Positions 26,546 through 34,192 of a stretch of 64,000 nucleotides of DNA are shown piece by piece. Position 1 is the first letter of the stretch. Every line of letters begins with the position of its first letter. Below the pieces are notes generated by a model. That model had not been told where the DNA came from, did no database searches, and saw only the letters and a program-made list of their open reading frames with translations. The translations under genes were made by a program, and so were the position numbers. The stretch spans positions 2,852,001-2,916,000 of the forward strand of contig OZ220727.1 in assembly GCA_965116865.1 (NCBI GenBank), written 5' to 3'. Source of the DNA: Aldehydirespirator sp965116865 (GTDB taxonomy: Bacteria > Actinomycetota > Acidimicrobiia > Acidimicrobiales > Aldehydirespiratoraceae).

Positions 26546-27829
26546 GTGCTCGACCTGCGACTGCTGAGAGCTGAGCCCGACGCCGTCAAGGCTGCGGTAG
26601 CTCGCCGGGGCGAGCCCACTGCGCCCTTGGACCAGGTTGTCGCCCATGACGAGCGTCGGCGGGCCGTCGTCTGCGAAGCTGACGCGCTGAGGTCGGAGGT
26701 GAAGCGCGTGTCTGCCGAGGTCGGTGCCCTGCACCGCGACGGACGGGCCGGCGAGGCCGTCGAGATGAGGGCCCGCAGCCGCGAGCTGGGGGGCCGCATC
26801 GACGAGCTCGACGCCGAGGCCGAGCAGCTCTCCGAGTGGATCCGGCGGATCCTGCTGTTCGTTCCCAACATGCCGGCCGATGACTGTCCCGACGGCGTCG
26901 GTCCCGGCGACAACGCCATGATGCGCACGTTCGGCTACGACCCCGGCGCCTACTCCGATTGCCAGCGGGTGCCGCACTGGGACATCGGCACCGATCTCGG
27001 CATCCTCGACATCGACCGGGCGGTGCGCATGTCGGGCTCGATGTTCGCCATGTACCGCGGGCTGGGAGCCCGGCTGGTGCGGGCCCTCATCGACTACGGG
27101 CTCGACCGGAACCGCGACCTGTACGAGGAGGTCCGGCCGCCCACGCTGGTGCGAACGGAGACGATGACCAGCACCGGTCATCTTCCCAAGTTCTCCGACG
27201 ACGCCTACCAGATCGAACGCGACGGGCTGTGGGCCGTCCCCACCGCCGAGGTGCCGCTCACGTCGCTGCTGTCGGGCGAGATCGTCGATGAGGACGACCT
27301 GCCGGTGAGGCTGATGGGCCACACGTCCTGCTTCCGGCGTGAGGCGGGCTCGGCCGGGCGAGACACCCGTGGGCTGCTGCGGGTACACGAGTTCGACAAG
27401 GTGGAGCTGTACGGGTTCTGCACGCCGGAGCAGGCCGCCGACGTCCACGCCGAGATCCTCGACCGCGCAGAGCGGGCCATCGCCGATCTCGGACTGGCCT
27501 ACCGGGTGCTTGACCTGTGCGCCGCCGATCTTGGCGACGCTTCGGCCCGGACCTTCGACATCGAGGCCTACGCGCCGGGGTCGGATCGCTGGCTAGAGGT
27601 GTCGAGCGTGTCGTGGTGCCGCGATTACCAGACCCGCCGCGCCGACGTCCGCTACCGCCCGGCTGCCGGGGGACGCACCCGAATGGTGCACAGCCTCAAC
27701 GGGTCGGGCCTGGCCGTGCCGCGGGTGTGGGCCGCGCTGGTGGAGACGTACCGCCGGCCCGACGGCTCGGTGGCGGTACCGGAGGCCCTGCACCCTTACA
27801 TGGGGGGGATCACGTCCATCGGCCGGTAG
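26546..27829 (+). CDS. serS: Seryl-tRNA synthetase
   Basis: 427 residues from GTG 26546, where the usual SerRS start MLDLRLLR begins. Charges tRNA-Ser. Residues about 25-105 form the tRNA-binding helical arm (RRGEPTAPLD, ELDAEAEQLSEWI). Class II motif 2 is CFRREAGSAGRDTRGLLR and motif 3 is NGSGLAVPRVWAALVETY. Length is normal. It is divergent from the KamA-family gene, with 217 bp between them. Confidence 0.97.
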   Translation: MLDLRLLRAEPDAVKAAVARRGEPTAPLDQVVAHDERRRAVVCEADALRSEVKRVSAEVGALHRDGRAGEAVEMRARSRELGGRIDELDAEAEQLSEWIRRILLFVPNMPADDCPDGVGPGDNAMMRTFGYDPGAYSDCQRVPHWDIGTDLGILDIDRAVRMSGSMFAMYRGLGARLVRALIDYGLDRNRDLYEEVRPPTLVRTETMTSTGHLPKFSDDAYQIERDGLWAVPTAEVPLTSLLSGEIVDEDDLPVRLMGHTSCFRREAGSAGRDTRGLLRVHEFDKVELYGFCTPEQAADVHAEILDRAERAIADLGLAYRVLDLCAADLGDASARTFDIEAYAPGSDRWLEVSSVSWCRDYQTRRADVRYRPAAGGRTRMVHSLNGSGLAVPRVWAALVETYRRPDGSVAVPEALHPYMGGITSIGR

Positions 27830-27893
27830 CTGCCGCTGCCGGCCGGTGCCCGGCGCTCGCTGATTCGGCCGTCCCGGGAGAGTGATGCGCGAA

Positions 27894-27942
27894 TCCCGAT
27901 TGGCGCAATCTCGCTCGCAGAACCCCAGGTCAGAGGCTTGCG
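27894..27942 (+). repeat. Dispersed 50-bp element, copy A (AGGTC loop)
   Basis: Shares TCCC...AACCCCAGGTCAGAGG...TTGCG with copies at 32873-32922 and 43692-43741 (minus). The core can pair as a stem with a constant AGGTC(A/G) loop; stem bases vary partly in a compensating way. This copy lies 65 bp after serS. Confidence 0.6.
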
Positions 27943-28003
27943 CGTCACGCGGGATCAGCATTGCTCAGCAGCCTGCTAGAGGCCGAGCGACCAGGCAGGC
28001 GAG

Positions 28004-28052
28004 GAACTTCTGTCAATCTCCCACCTATGCGGTGGTTTCTTGACAGAAGTTC
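28004..28052. other. Long imperfect palindrome upstream of pdxH
   Basis: GAACTTCTGTCAA at 28004-28016 is exactly complementary to TTGACAGAAGTTC at 28040-28052, and the inner CCACC (28021) pairs with GGTGG (28031). It is AT-richer than its surroundings. It could be a bidirectional terminator for serS, an operator, or a small mobile-element remnant. There is no T tract, so a factor-independent terminator is less likely. Confidence 0.6.
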
Positions 28053-28103
28053 GGCAGGGAAGTTCGCCAACGAACCCGTGAATCACGACACTAGAGTCGG
28101 GGC

Positions 28104-28754
28104 GTGGACCTGGCCCGGATGCGGGAGCACTACTCCGAGGCAGGGCTCATGGAGACCGACGTCGCCGACGAGCCGATCGTTCAGTTCCGGCGCTGGTTCG
28201 AGGAGTGGCTGGCGACGAAGCCCTACGACGCCAACGCCTTCGTCGTGGCGACCACCGGCACCGACGGCTGGCCCTCGGCTCGGGCGGTGCTCCTCAAGGG
28301 GCTGGACGAGCGTGGCTTCGTGTTCCACACCAACCGCTGCTCGGCCAAGGGGCTGGACTTCGAAGCCTCCGGCCGGGCCGCGCTGTGCTTCCTGTGGCAT
28401 CCGGTAGAGCGCCAGGTGCGGGTGGTGGGCACGGTCGAGGACCTGCCCGACGACGAGAGCGACGCCTACTTCGCGTCACGGCCCCGCGGCGCCCAGATCG
28501 CGGCCTGCGCCTCACCGCAGTCGCAGGTGATCGCTGACAGGGCCGAGTTGGAGCGTCTCGCCGCCGAGACGGAGGCCCGCTTCGCGTCCGCTGCCCGCGT
28601 GCCCCGGCCGTCGCACTGGGGCGGTTATCTGGTGCGGCCCCGAGTGGTGGAGTTCTGGCAGGGGCGCCGCAGCCGTCTGCACGACCGTCTGCGCTACCGG
28701 CGGTCGGACTCCGCGCCGGACTCCGGCTGGCTGATCGAGCGCCTCGCCCCCTAG
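28104..28754 (+). CDS. pdxH: Pyridoxamine 5'-phosphate oxidase
   Basis: 216 residues, GTG start. FMN enzyme that oxidises PNP/PMP to PLP. Seen: FRRWFEEWLATKPYDANAF, the FMN-contacting PSARAVLLKGLDERGFVF, GRAALCFLWHPVERQVRVVG, SPQSQVI and the C-terminal PDxH-type block VEFWQGRRSRLHDRLRY. Normal length. It may supply PLP to enzymes such as the KamA-family protein nearby. Confidence 0.96.
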   Translation: MDLARMREHYSEAGLMETDVADEPIVQFRRWFEEWLATKPYDANAFVVATTGTDGWPSARAVLLKGLDERGFVFHTNRCSAKGLDFEASGRAALCFLWHPVERQVRVVGTVEDLPDDESDAYFASRPRGAQIAACASPQSQVIADRAELERLAAETEARFASAARVPRPSHWGGYLVRPRVVEFWQGRRSRLHDRLRYRRSDSAPDSGWLIERLAP

Positions 28755-28801
28755 AACGTCGAGCGAGCAGGCGCTGCGACGCGGCCCATACGGGCGAAGC
28801 C

Positions 28802-28914
28802 GTGGCTTGAGAGACCTCCAGGTCGCAGCCGTGCCATGCGCGTGACCGCGATCATCGAGCGCGGCGACTGGGGGCCGGTGGCGTGAGAGACCTCCAGGTC
28901 GCAGCCGTGCCATG
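28802..28914. repeat. R-S-R duplication, 37-bp repeats, 76-bp pitch
   Basis: A 37-bp repeat at 28802 and 28878 (GTGGCTTGAGAGACCTCC..., one mismatch, ending CCGTGCCATG) surrounds a 39-bp unrelated spacer. It lies in the gap between pdxH and ccdA. Just upstream, from 28786, the sequence is related to the dispersed GC-rich intergenic family. Confidence 0.85.
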
Positions 28915-28948
28915 AGCTGCTCCAGCGGCTGTCGGCAGCCGTGGGTCC

Positions 28949-30061
28949 TCACGGCTCGCGTGGGCGCTCTCGCTTCAAGGATGTCCAGCGAACCCAGACG
29001 ACGAAAGCGGTGAAGGCGACCTCCAGGGGCACGCCGAACCGGAGCGGGTCGCTGAACCAGTGGCCCACCCTTGCCGGCCATCCTGCCAGGAACCGCAAGA
29101 CCGGCAGCAGGACGAAATCGCCGCCGTTGAAGCCGAACTCCACAGCTAGGTAGAGCACCATGTACGCCTCTGTCACCAAGCGGCGCTTCGAGAGGTCGGT
29201 CTCGCTCTGGCGCCAACCGAACAACAGGGTGCCGAGGATCCCCAAGGCGCACAGGACGCCGATCCGCTCGGCGGTGGCATGGTCGATCCAGTTGCTGACT
29301 GCCGCTTGGAGCTCTGTGAACTTGTCGATGAGCAAGTTGGAGGCCAGAGGGTCGTCGATGATCTGCAGTTCCCACCAGCCGTAGTTGGCCAGGTAGATCC
29401 CCGACGCGAGCAGCGCCAAGCCCGAGATCGGGTTGATCCAGCGGAACATCCTGCGCATCGCGCCTACCAAGCTGGAGCGGGCCGTGGCCAGCGCCAGGGT
29501 CAGGAACGTGATGACCGCCCCCATCCCGACGCCGTAGGCGACGAAGTTGGCGGCGCCGTCAGCCGCGCCGTCGGCGGAGAAGCTGGTCGCCACCGCCGCG
29601 ATGAACAGGCCGATGGTGCATGACATCGAAACCACCGCGTAGCTGACGCCGAACATGAACACCGATCCCAGGCCCCGGCTGCCGGTGCCTTTGCTCATCT
29701 TGGGCAGCCGCAGGTTGATGGCCCGCCCGGTCAGCAGCCACACGCCCAGCATGGCCATGACTGCACCGATGGCGATGGTGACGTAGCCGATGCGGTCCAG
29801 CACGGTGCCCTGGCTGAGCACCGTCTCGAACAGGAGGCCGAAGGCGCCGAAGACGACCACGAAGCCGGCGGTGAGCGTGAGCGCCACCACCATGGCCCGC
29901 AGCATCGCGCCCAGCGACCTCGCGCCCGAGTCCGGCTGATCGCCGGACTGCTCGATGCCGATGAAGAACCCCAGGTAGGCGGGCAGCAGCGCGAACCCGC
30001 AGGGGTTGAACGCCGCCACCAGCCCCAGCGAGAACGGGTAGGCGAGTGCGGCCAGATCCAT
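28949..30061 (-). CDS. CcdA-like cytochrome c biogenesis / thiol-disulfide transporter
   Basis: 370 residues with about eight hydrophobic helices. The DsbD/CcdA redox cysteines are in FNPCGFALLPAYLG near residue 20 and SMSCTIGLFIAAV near residue 147. It moves electrons from cytoplasmic thioredoxin to extracytoplasmic partners, here most likely the TlpA-like protein whose gene ends 38 bp upstream. This would serve heme attachment to c-type cytochromes such as the CtaC heme domain. The C-terminal 120 residues with extra helices are longer than in minimal CcdA. Confidence 0.9.
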   Translation of the reverse strand: MDLAALAYPFSLGLVAAFNPCGFALLPAYLGFFIGIEQSGDQPDSGARSLGAMLRAMVVALTLTAGFVVVFGAFGLLFETVLSQGTVLDRIGYVTIAIGAVMAMLGVWLLTGRAINLRLPKMSKGTGSRGLGSVFMFGVSYAVVSMSCTIGLFIAAVATSFSADGAADGAANFVAYGVGMGAVITFLTLALATARSSLVGAMRRMFRWINPISGLALLASGIYLANYGWWELQIIDDPLASNLLIDKFTELQAAVSNWIDHATAERIGVLCALGILGTLLFGWRQSETDLSKRRLVTEAYMVLYLAVEFGFNGGDFVLLPVLRFLAGWPARVGHWFSDPLRFGVPLEVAFTAFVVWVRWTSLKRERPREP

Positions 30062-30099
30062 GTGCCTATCCTCCGGTCGTAGCGGCGGGATCCATCGCC

Positions 30100-30945
30100 C
30101 TACGGTCTAGCCGATACGCCGAGCTCGTCCTCGATGAGCTCGGCCAGCGACTCCGCGTCGAGCGCTCCGGCGAAAGTGTCGACCAGCTCTCCGGAGGGCG
30201 ACACCAGGACGGTGGTGGGCATGGCGATGCTCCCGGTCGTCTCGTACACCTCCAGGTCGGGGTCCCAGCCGACGTCGTAGGTCACGCCGGTCCTGCGGAC
30301 CAGATCGAGGGCGGCCTGGGTCGTCCGGTCCTGCGACAGTCCGAGGAACGCCGCCTGACCGTCCAACTCCTCGAAGACTCTTTGGAACTCCGGCATCTCC
30401 CTGACGCAGGGCGGGCACCACGACGCGAAGAAGTTCACTACGAGCGGCGTGCCCTCGTAGTCGGCGAGGGCGCGCGTGCCGCCGTCGAAGCGGTCGAACG
30501 TCAACGCGGAGAGGTCGGTGCCGCCGTGGTCGTCGGAGGAGAGGACGGCCGTCGCGACGAACGCGGCCCCGGCCGCGGCCAGCACAGTGACGAGGCCCGC
30601 CAGCAGGCGCGGCCTGAGCGAGGCGCGTGTGTCGGGTTTGGTTGGGTGGTGTGGTGCGTTGCTGGGTTGGTTGTCGCCTGGGTGTGGCGGTGAGGCGTGT
30701 GTGTCGGGTTTGGTTGGGTGGTGTGGTGCGTTGCTGGGTTGGTTGTCGCCTGGGTGTGGCGGTGAGGCGTGTGTGTCGGGTTTGGTTGGGTGGTGTGGTG
30801 CGTTGCTGGGTTGGTTGTCGCCTGGGTGTGGCGGTGAGGCGTGTGTGTCGGGTTTGGTTGGGTGGTGTGGTGCGTTGCCGGGTTGGTCGTCGCCTGGGTG
30901 TGGCGGTGAGGCGTGTGCGTCCGGTTCGGCTCCTTCGGCTGTCAC
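30100..30945 (-). CDS. TlpA/ResA-like thioredoxin with a repeated His/Pro tail
   Basis: 281 residues from GTG 30945, which overlaps the orn stop as GTGA. Residues 1-115 are a cytoplasmic tail made of a 24-residue unit repeated four times (THASPPHPGDNQPSNAPHHP-TKPD). A membrane anchor follows (LLAGLVTVLAAAGAAFVATAV), then an extracytoplasmic thioredoxin fold with redox motif FFASWCPPCVREMP and cis-Pro region GSIAMPTTVLV. It probably reduces apocytochrome c or similar thiols, powered by CcdA. The repeated tail is encoded by a 72-bp R-S expansion and is probably a recent in-frame addition. Confidence 0.88.
   Translation of the reverse strand: MTAEGAEPDAHASPPHPGDDQPGNAPHHPTKPDTHASPPHPGDNQPSNAPHHPTKPDTHASPPHPGDNQPSNAPHHPTKPDTHASPPHPGDNQPSNAPHHPTKPDTRASLRPRLLAGLVTVLAAAGAAFVATAVLSSDDHGGTDLSALTFDRFDGGTRALADYEGTPLVVNFFASWCPPCVREMPEFQRVFEELDGQAAFLGLSQDRTTQAALDLVRRTGVTYDVGWDPDLEVYETTGSIAMPTTVLVSPSGELVDTFAGALDAESLAELIEDELGVSARP
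30620..30933. repeat. 72-bp R-S tandem array within the tlpA-like gene
   Basis: Units begin at 30620, 30692, 30764, 30836 and a degenerate fifth half-unit at 30908. Each full unit is 72 bp (GAGGCGTGTGTGTCGGG...). The half-unit ending is what an R-S-R-S-R arrangement predicts. In the minus-strand gene it encodes 24-residue repeats, so the reading frame is kept. Confidence 0.88.
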
Positions 30946-31580
30946 GGCCGCGGCGGCGTCGGCGGTGGCGCGATCTCTGCTGTGTGGGGCGGGATCGTGT
31001 TGCTGCTCGGTGTATGTGGCGGGGTCGTCACGCCTGTGGGGGCGCCGCCGCCGATGAAGCCTGCGTGCCGGTACCAGCGCAACTCTTGCAGGCTCTCGGT
31101 GATGTCGTCGAGGGCCCGATGGCCGGATGCCTTGCTGGGCGCCCCGTCGTACACCGACGGCTGCCAGCGGCGGGCCAGTTCCTTCACGGTCGACACGTCG
31201 ATCGACCGGTAGTGCAGGAAGTCGTCGACCTCTGGGAGGTGCCGGGCCAGGAACCGGCGGTCGGTGCCGATGGAGTTCCCGCACAGCGGGACGGTGCCGG
31301 GCCTGTCGAGGTGCTCCTTCAGGAATCCGAGCACGGCGGCGCCGGCGTCGGCGAGGCTCACCGTCGAGGTTCTCACCTCAGCCAGCAGCCCGCTGGAGGT
31401 GTGCATCTCCCGGACGGCGTCGTCCATGCTGGTCAGTGCCCCGCTAGACTGGTGGATCACGAGGTCCGGCCCGGTGGCGACGATCTCGAGGCAGTCGTCG
31501 GTGATGAGGGCGGCGATCTCGATGATGGAGTGGTGCTCGGGGTCGAGGCCGGTCATCTCCAGGTCCATCCAGGCGAGCAT
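30942..31580 (-). CDS. orn: Oligoribonuclease
   Basis: 212 residues. DEDDh 3'-5' exonuclease that degrades short RNA oligomers. Seen: WMDLEMTGLDPEHHSIIEIA (D-x-E), an SIGTDRRFLARHLPE block with Asp, and the final SGHRALDDITESL (H and D). The catalytic domain ends at about residue 175; a 35-residue Pro/Thr-rich tail (TPPHTPSSNTIPPHTAE) is extra. The stop overlaps the GTG start of the tlpA-like gene. Confidence 0.94.
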   Translation of the reverse strand: MLAWMDLEMTGLDPEHHSIIEIAALITDDCLEIVATGPDLVIHQSSGALTSMDDAVREMHTSSGLLAEVRTSTVSLADAGAAVLGFLKEHLDRPGTVPLCGNSIGTDRRFLARHLPEVDDFLHYRSIDVSTVKELARRWQPSVYDGAPSKASGHRALDDITESLQELRWYRHAGFIGGGAPTGVTTPPHTPSSNTIPPHTAEIAPPPTPPRP

Positions 31581-31669
31581 CGCGGCAGGATAACGACAGG
31601 TCGCCCCGACCGGTTCCGGCCTGTGCGTCGAACGGTCCTATCGCTCTGCCGATGAGGCAGGCGTTCAGG

Positions 31670-31780
31670 GTCGGCTTCGTCGACGAGCGCGCGCCGGGGC
31701 GTGCGGAAGACCCGCAGAACGCCGACAACGACAACGTCTACGAGTCGGCTTCGTCGACGAGCGCGCGCCGGGGCGTGCGG
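31670..31780. repeat. R-S-R duplication, 37-bp perfect repeats, 74-bp pitch
   Basis: A perfect 37-bp repeat (GTCGGCTTCGTCGACGAGCG..., ending GGGCGTGCGG) at 31670 and 31744 surrounds a 37-bp spacer beginning AAGACCCGCAGAACGCC. It is intergenic between orn and dut. Confidence 0.9.
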
Positions 31781-31802
31781 CGTCGCGGGCCGGAGGCGAG
31801 CA

Positions 31803-31981
31803 GCTGTTGCGATGGTGCGTCTGTGCGGCGGTTGCGGCGCCAGTCTTGTGCGTATAGCCGTGACGCATCTCCGCGCTGTTGCGATGGTGCGTCTGTGCGG
31901 CGGTTGCGGAGCCCCGGTGGCGGTGCCGGTGGTTGTGGCGGTGTGATGGGTTGCGATGGTGCGTCTGTGCGGCGGTTGCGG
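31803..31981. repeat. R-S-R-S-R array with two different spacers, upstream of dut
   Basis: A 35-bp repeat (GCTGTTGCGATGGTGCGTCT..., ending GCGGTTGCGG) occurs at 31803, 31875 and 31947 (the first 3 bases differ in the last). Pitch is exactly 72. The two 37-bp spacers are unrelated: one starts CGCCAGTCTTGTGCG, the other AGCCCCGGTGGCGG. The third repeat ends 18 bp before the dut start. Confidence 0.9.
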
Positions 31982-31999
31982 CGCCGCTACCCTCGGCCG

Positions 32000-32437
32000 G
32001 TGCTCGATGTGCCCGTGCTGCGGCTCGATCCGGACCTGCCCCTGCCCGGCTACGCCCGACCCGGTGATGCTGGCATCGACTTGATGGCTCGCATCACCAC
32101 GGTGATCCAGCCGGGCGGAGGCCGGGCACTGGTGCCCACGGGTGTGGCGGTCTCCCTGCCGGACGGCTGTGCCGGCTTCGTGCTCCCTCGCAGCGGGCTC
32201 GCCCTCGAGCACGGCGTGACATGCCTGAACACGCCGGGGCTGATCGATTCGGGCTACCGGGGCGAGCTGAAGGTGATCCTGGTCAACACCGACCCGCTGC
32301 AGCCGTTCACGGTGCAGCGGGGCGAGCGCATCGCGCAGCTGGTGGTGATGGCGGTCGAGCAGGCGCGCCTCGTCGAGGTGGAGAGCCTCGAACCGTCGAC
32401 GCGCGGCGATCAGGGCTTCGGATCGACAGGCCGTTAG
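32000..32437 (+). CDS. dut: dUTP diphosphatase (dUTPase)
   Basis: 145 residues from GTG 32000. Hydrolyses dUTP to dUMP. All five trimeric dUTPase motifs can be seen: PGDAGIDL, LPRSGLALEHGV, NTPGLIDSGYRGELKVILVN, RGERIAQLVV and the C-terminal arm TRGDQGFGSTGR. An open frame extends upstream in phase, but it runs through the repeat array and is not likely to be translated. Confidence 0.96.
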   Translation: MLDVPVLRLDPDLPLPGYARPGDAGIDLMARITTVIQPGGGRALVPTGVAVSLPDGCAGFVLPRSGLALEHGVTCLNTPGLIDSGYRGELKVILVNTDPLQPFTVQRGERIAQLVVMAVEQARLVEVESLEPSTRGDQGFGSTGR

Positions 32438-32519
32438 GACCGGGAAGGCAAGGCCCGGACCGGCGACGATCTTGCGGGGCGTGCCTTGGGCGGCTCTCAG
32501 GTCGCTTGGAACCGGAGCG

Positions 32520-32722
32520 GTCGGCGAAGTGGGCGACAGAGCATGCCCCGCTAGTGCTGTGTCGTCGAAATGGCTAGGGCAGCGCAGCAGGACCGAGACC
32601 CTGCTTGGGAGCGCTCCGGACGCCCCGATCATTTCAGCGACGGACCACTAGCTTCGGCCTCGATCTCGGCGGGGCGGATCGCGCCGAGTCGGCGAAGTGG
32701 GCGACAGAGCATGCCCCGCTAG
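32520..32722. repeat. Direct 35-bp repeat in the dut/coiled-coil gap
   Basis: A perfect 35-bp repeat (GTCGGCGAAGTGGGCGACAG..., ending CCCCGCTAG) occurs at 32520 and 32688, 168 bp apart, so it does not fit the usual 72-bp pitch. The gap 32438-32904 also contains a degraded copy of the dispersed GC-rich element near 32474-32512. No gene is evident. Confidence 0.75.
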
Positions 32723-32872
32723 GGCAGCTGTGTCGACGTCTGTGCCAGTCTGGGCGGGGCGGAGCGTCAGCGGGACTCAGCTGTGACGGCAGCCGGAGAC
32801 CGCGGCCTCGCCGTCGTCGGGCCCGCGGGCATGGCAGGCATGTCGTCGACGTTCCCTCGAGCGATGGGCAAG

Positions 32873-32922
32873 TCCCAGAATCACGTTCCCGTCGTTGCGA
32901 AACCTCAGGTCGGAGGTTTGCG
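32873..32922 (+). repeat. Dispersed 50-bp element, copy B
   Basis: Best-paired copy: AAACCTC and GAGGTTT form a 7-bp perfect stem around AGGTCG. It overlaps the last codons of the minus-strand coiled-coil gene. See copies at 27894 and 43692. Confidence 0.6.
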
Positions 32923-33462
32923 TGCTGCCTGCCACCGATACATTTCAACAGTCGTCCGGGACATCGCAGCGTCGGCATGGGACTCGGGATCGCGGCCCTC
33001 AGCCGGGCCTGCGGCCGAGGGCCCGGCCGCCTCCAGAGTGACGACCAACTTCGCCAGTTCAATGCCGATCGCGTCGATCTTGTCGTCGAGGCGGTCGATC
33101 TTGTCGTCGAGGCGGTCGATCTTGTCGTCGAGGTGGTCGATCTTGTCGTCGAGGCGGTCGATCTTGGCGTCTTGGGCGGCGAATCGGGCGTCCATCCTCT
33201 GTTCGAGTCGGGTGATTCTGGCGTTGGTGTCGTCGATCCTGTCGCTCAGGACGGTGACGGCTAGGACGGATCCGCCTATCCCCACGCCGAGGGCTGTGAT
33301 CGTGGCGGTGATGAGGCCGATCACCAAGCCGGTGCCGACGAGGTCGCGCAGTCCCGCCGGCTTGGCGGCGCCGGGCGGGTCCGGGGGCGGCTCGGCGGCT
33401 GGTACGGGTTCGAGGGTCTGAGCCATCGGAGTCCGGGTGTCAGCAGGTGCGGTCCTGGTCAT
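32905..33462 (-). CDS. Membrane-anchored heptad-repeat coiled-coil protein
   Basis: 185 residues; an internal ATG at 33425 (MAQTLEPVP) is a possible later start. A Pro/Ala-rich N-terminus is followed by one hydrophobic segment (LVGTGLVIGLITATITALGV) and then a coiled coil made of five or more RLDDKID heptads (21-bp DNA repeats at about 33065-33170). Same architecture as the protein at 11627-12154 but with a different repeat. Function unknown; a rod attached to the membrane is the visible feature. Confidence 0.7.
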   Translation of the reverse strand: MTRTAPADTRTPMAQTLEPVPAAEPPPDPPGAAKPAGLRDLVGTGLVIGLITATITALGVGIGGSVLAVTVLSDRIDDTNARITRLEQRMDARFAAQDAKIDRLDDKIDHLDDKIDRLDDKIDRLDDKIDAIGIELAKLVVTLEAAGPSAAGPAEGRDPESHADAAMSRTTVEMYRWQAARKPPT

Positions 33463-33726
33463 GGGTGCCTCGTCGGGAGTGTCGCGGCGAAGGGCGCGGC
33501 CTTGTGTCCGGCCGGCCGGCGCACCGTCGATACCCGGTGGCGAGGTTCAGTACGGAATCTATCGTGCCATATACTGTTGTGCAACCACACTGTAGGCAGC
33601 TGCTCGGGCGAACCTCGCCACTGAGGTCAGGCAGCCTCTGCGGCTCGGACCGCATCTCGGCGAGTTCGACGCGGCGCGAGCCCGTGGATCGCTCTGGTGT
33701 TGAGGTCAGCGGCGGGCTCGGCTGAC

Positions 33727-34165
33727 GCTGGTCTCGTTCAGCGTCACGGGCGCATCGACCGGATCGGCTCCAAGCACAGGGAGGTCTTTCTGCGCTGCGT
33801 GTTCCCCGACACCCGGCTCGACGAGTTGTTGGGGCTGGAGGAGCGACTGAACCGCAAGATCGCCCAGGCCGCGGCTTCCGTCGGCGTGGGCGAGGTGATA
33901 CCCGACCAGCAGCGCCGCCTCGACCGCAGCTTCAGCGAGACCCGCGAAGAGATCGAGCGGCTGCGCGCCGAGGACGCCTCGATCTTCGAGCGCGGCGGCA
34001 CCCGACTGGGCGCCCAGTCCGGCGAGGAGTGCGGTGCTGCGGGTGGTCGAGGAGCAGGGCTTGCGTCCGCGGCCGGCGCCGGAGCCCTTGCCCGTGATCA
34101 CCTCCGACGACGTCCACTTGGTCTGCTGGCAGGCTGTCGCCGCTGTCAGCCCGCAACCCAGATGA
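33727..34165 (+). pseudogene. Remnant of an SNF2/DEAD-type helicase C-terminus
   Basis: Begins abruptly with LVQRHGRIDRIGSKHREVFL, the helicase motif VI region (QRxGRxDRxGS), followed by FPDTRLDELLGLEERLNRKI and a charged region ending IFERGG. After about 34030 the similarity-like reading (VVEEQGLRPRPAPEPLPVIT) continues in another frame to a stop at 34165, so there is a frameshift. The helicase core upstream is missing. The style matches large SNF2 helicases of defence systems such as DISARM DrmD. The 33463-33726 gap shows only an AT-rich patch near 33560-33590. Confidence 0.7.
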
Positions 34166-34192
34166 GACGCCCGTGGTTGTTTCAGCCGGCGG

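Noticed and set aside
31652..31999. In-frame upstream extension of dut
   Set aside because: It consists of translated R-S-R repeats; the dUTPase family starts at about the GTG at 32000.
32520..32722. R-S-R locus in the dut/coiled-coil gap
   Set aside because: The 35-bp repeats are 168 bp apart, outside the 71-76 bp class, so they were kept only as a direct repeat.
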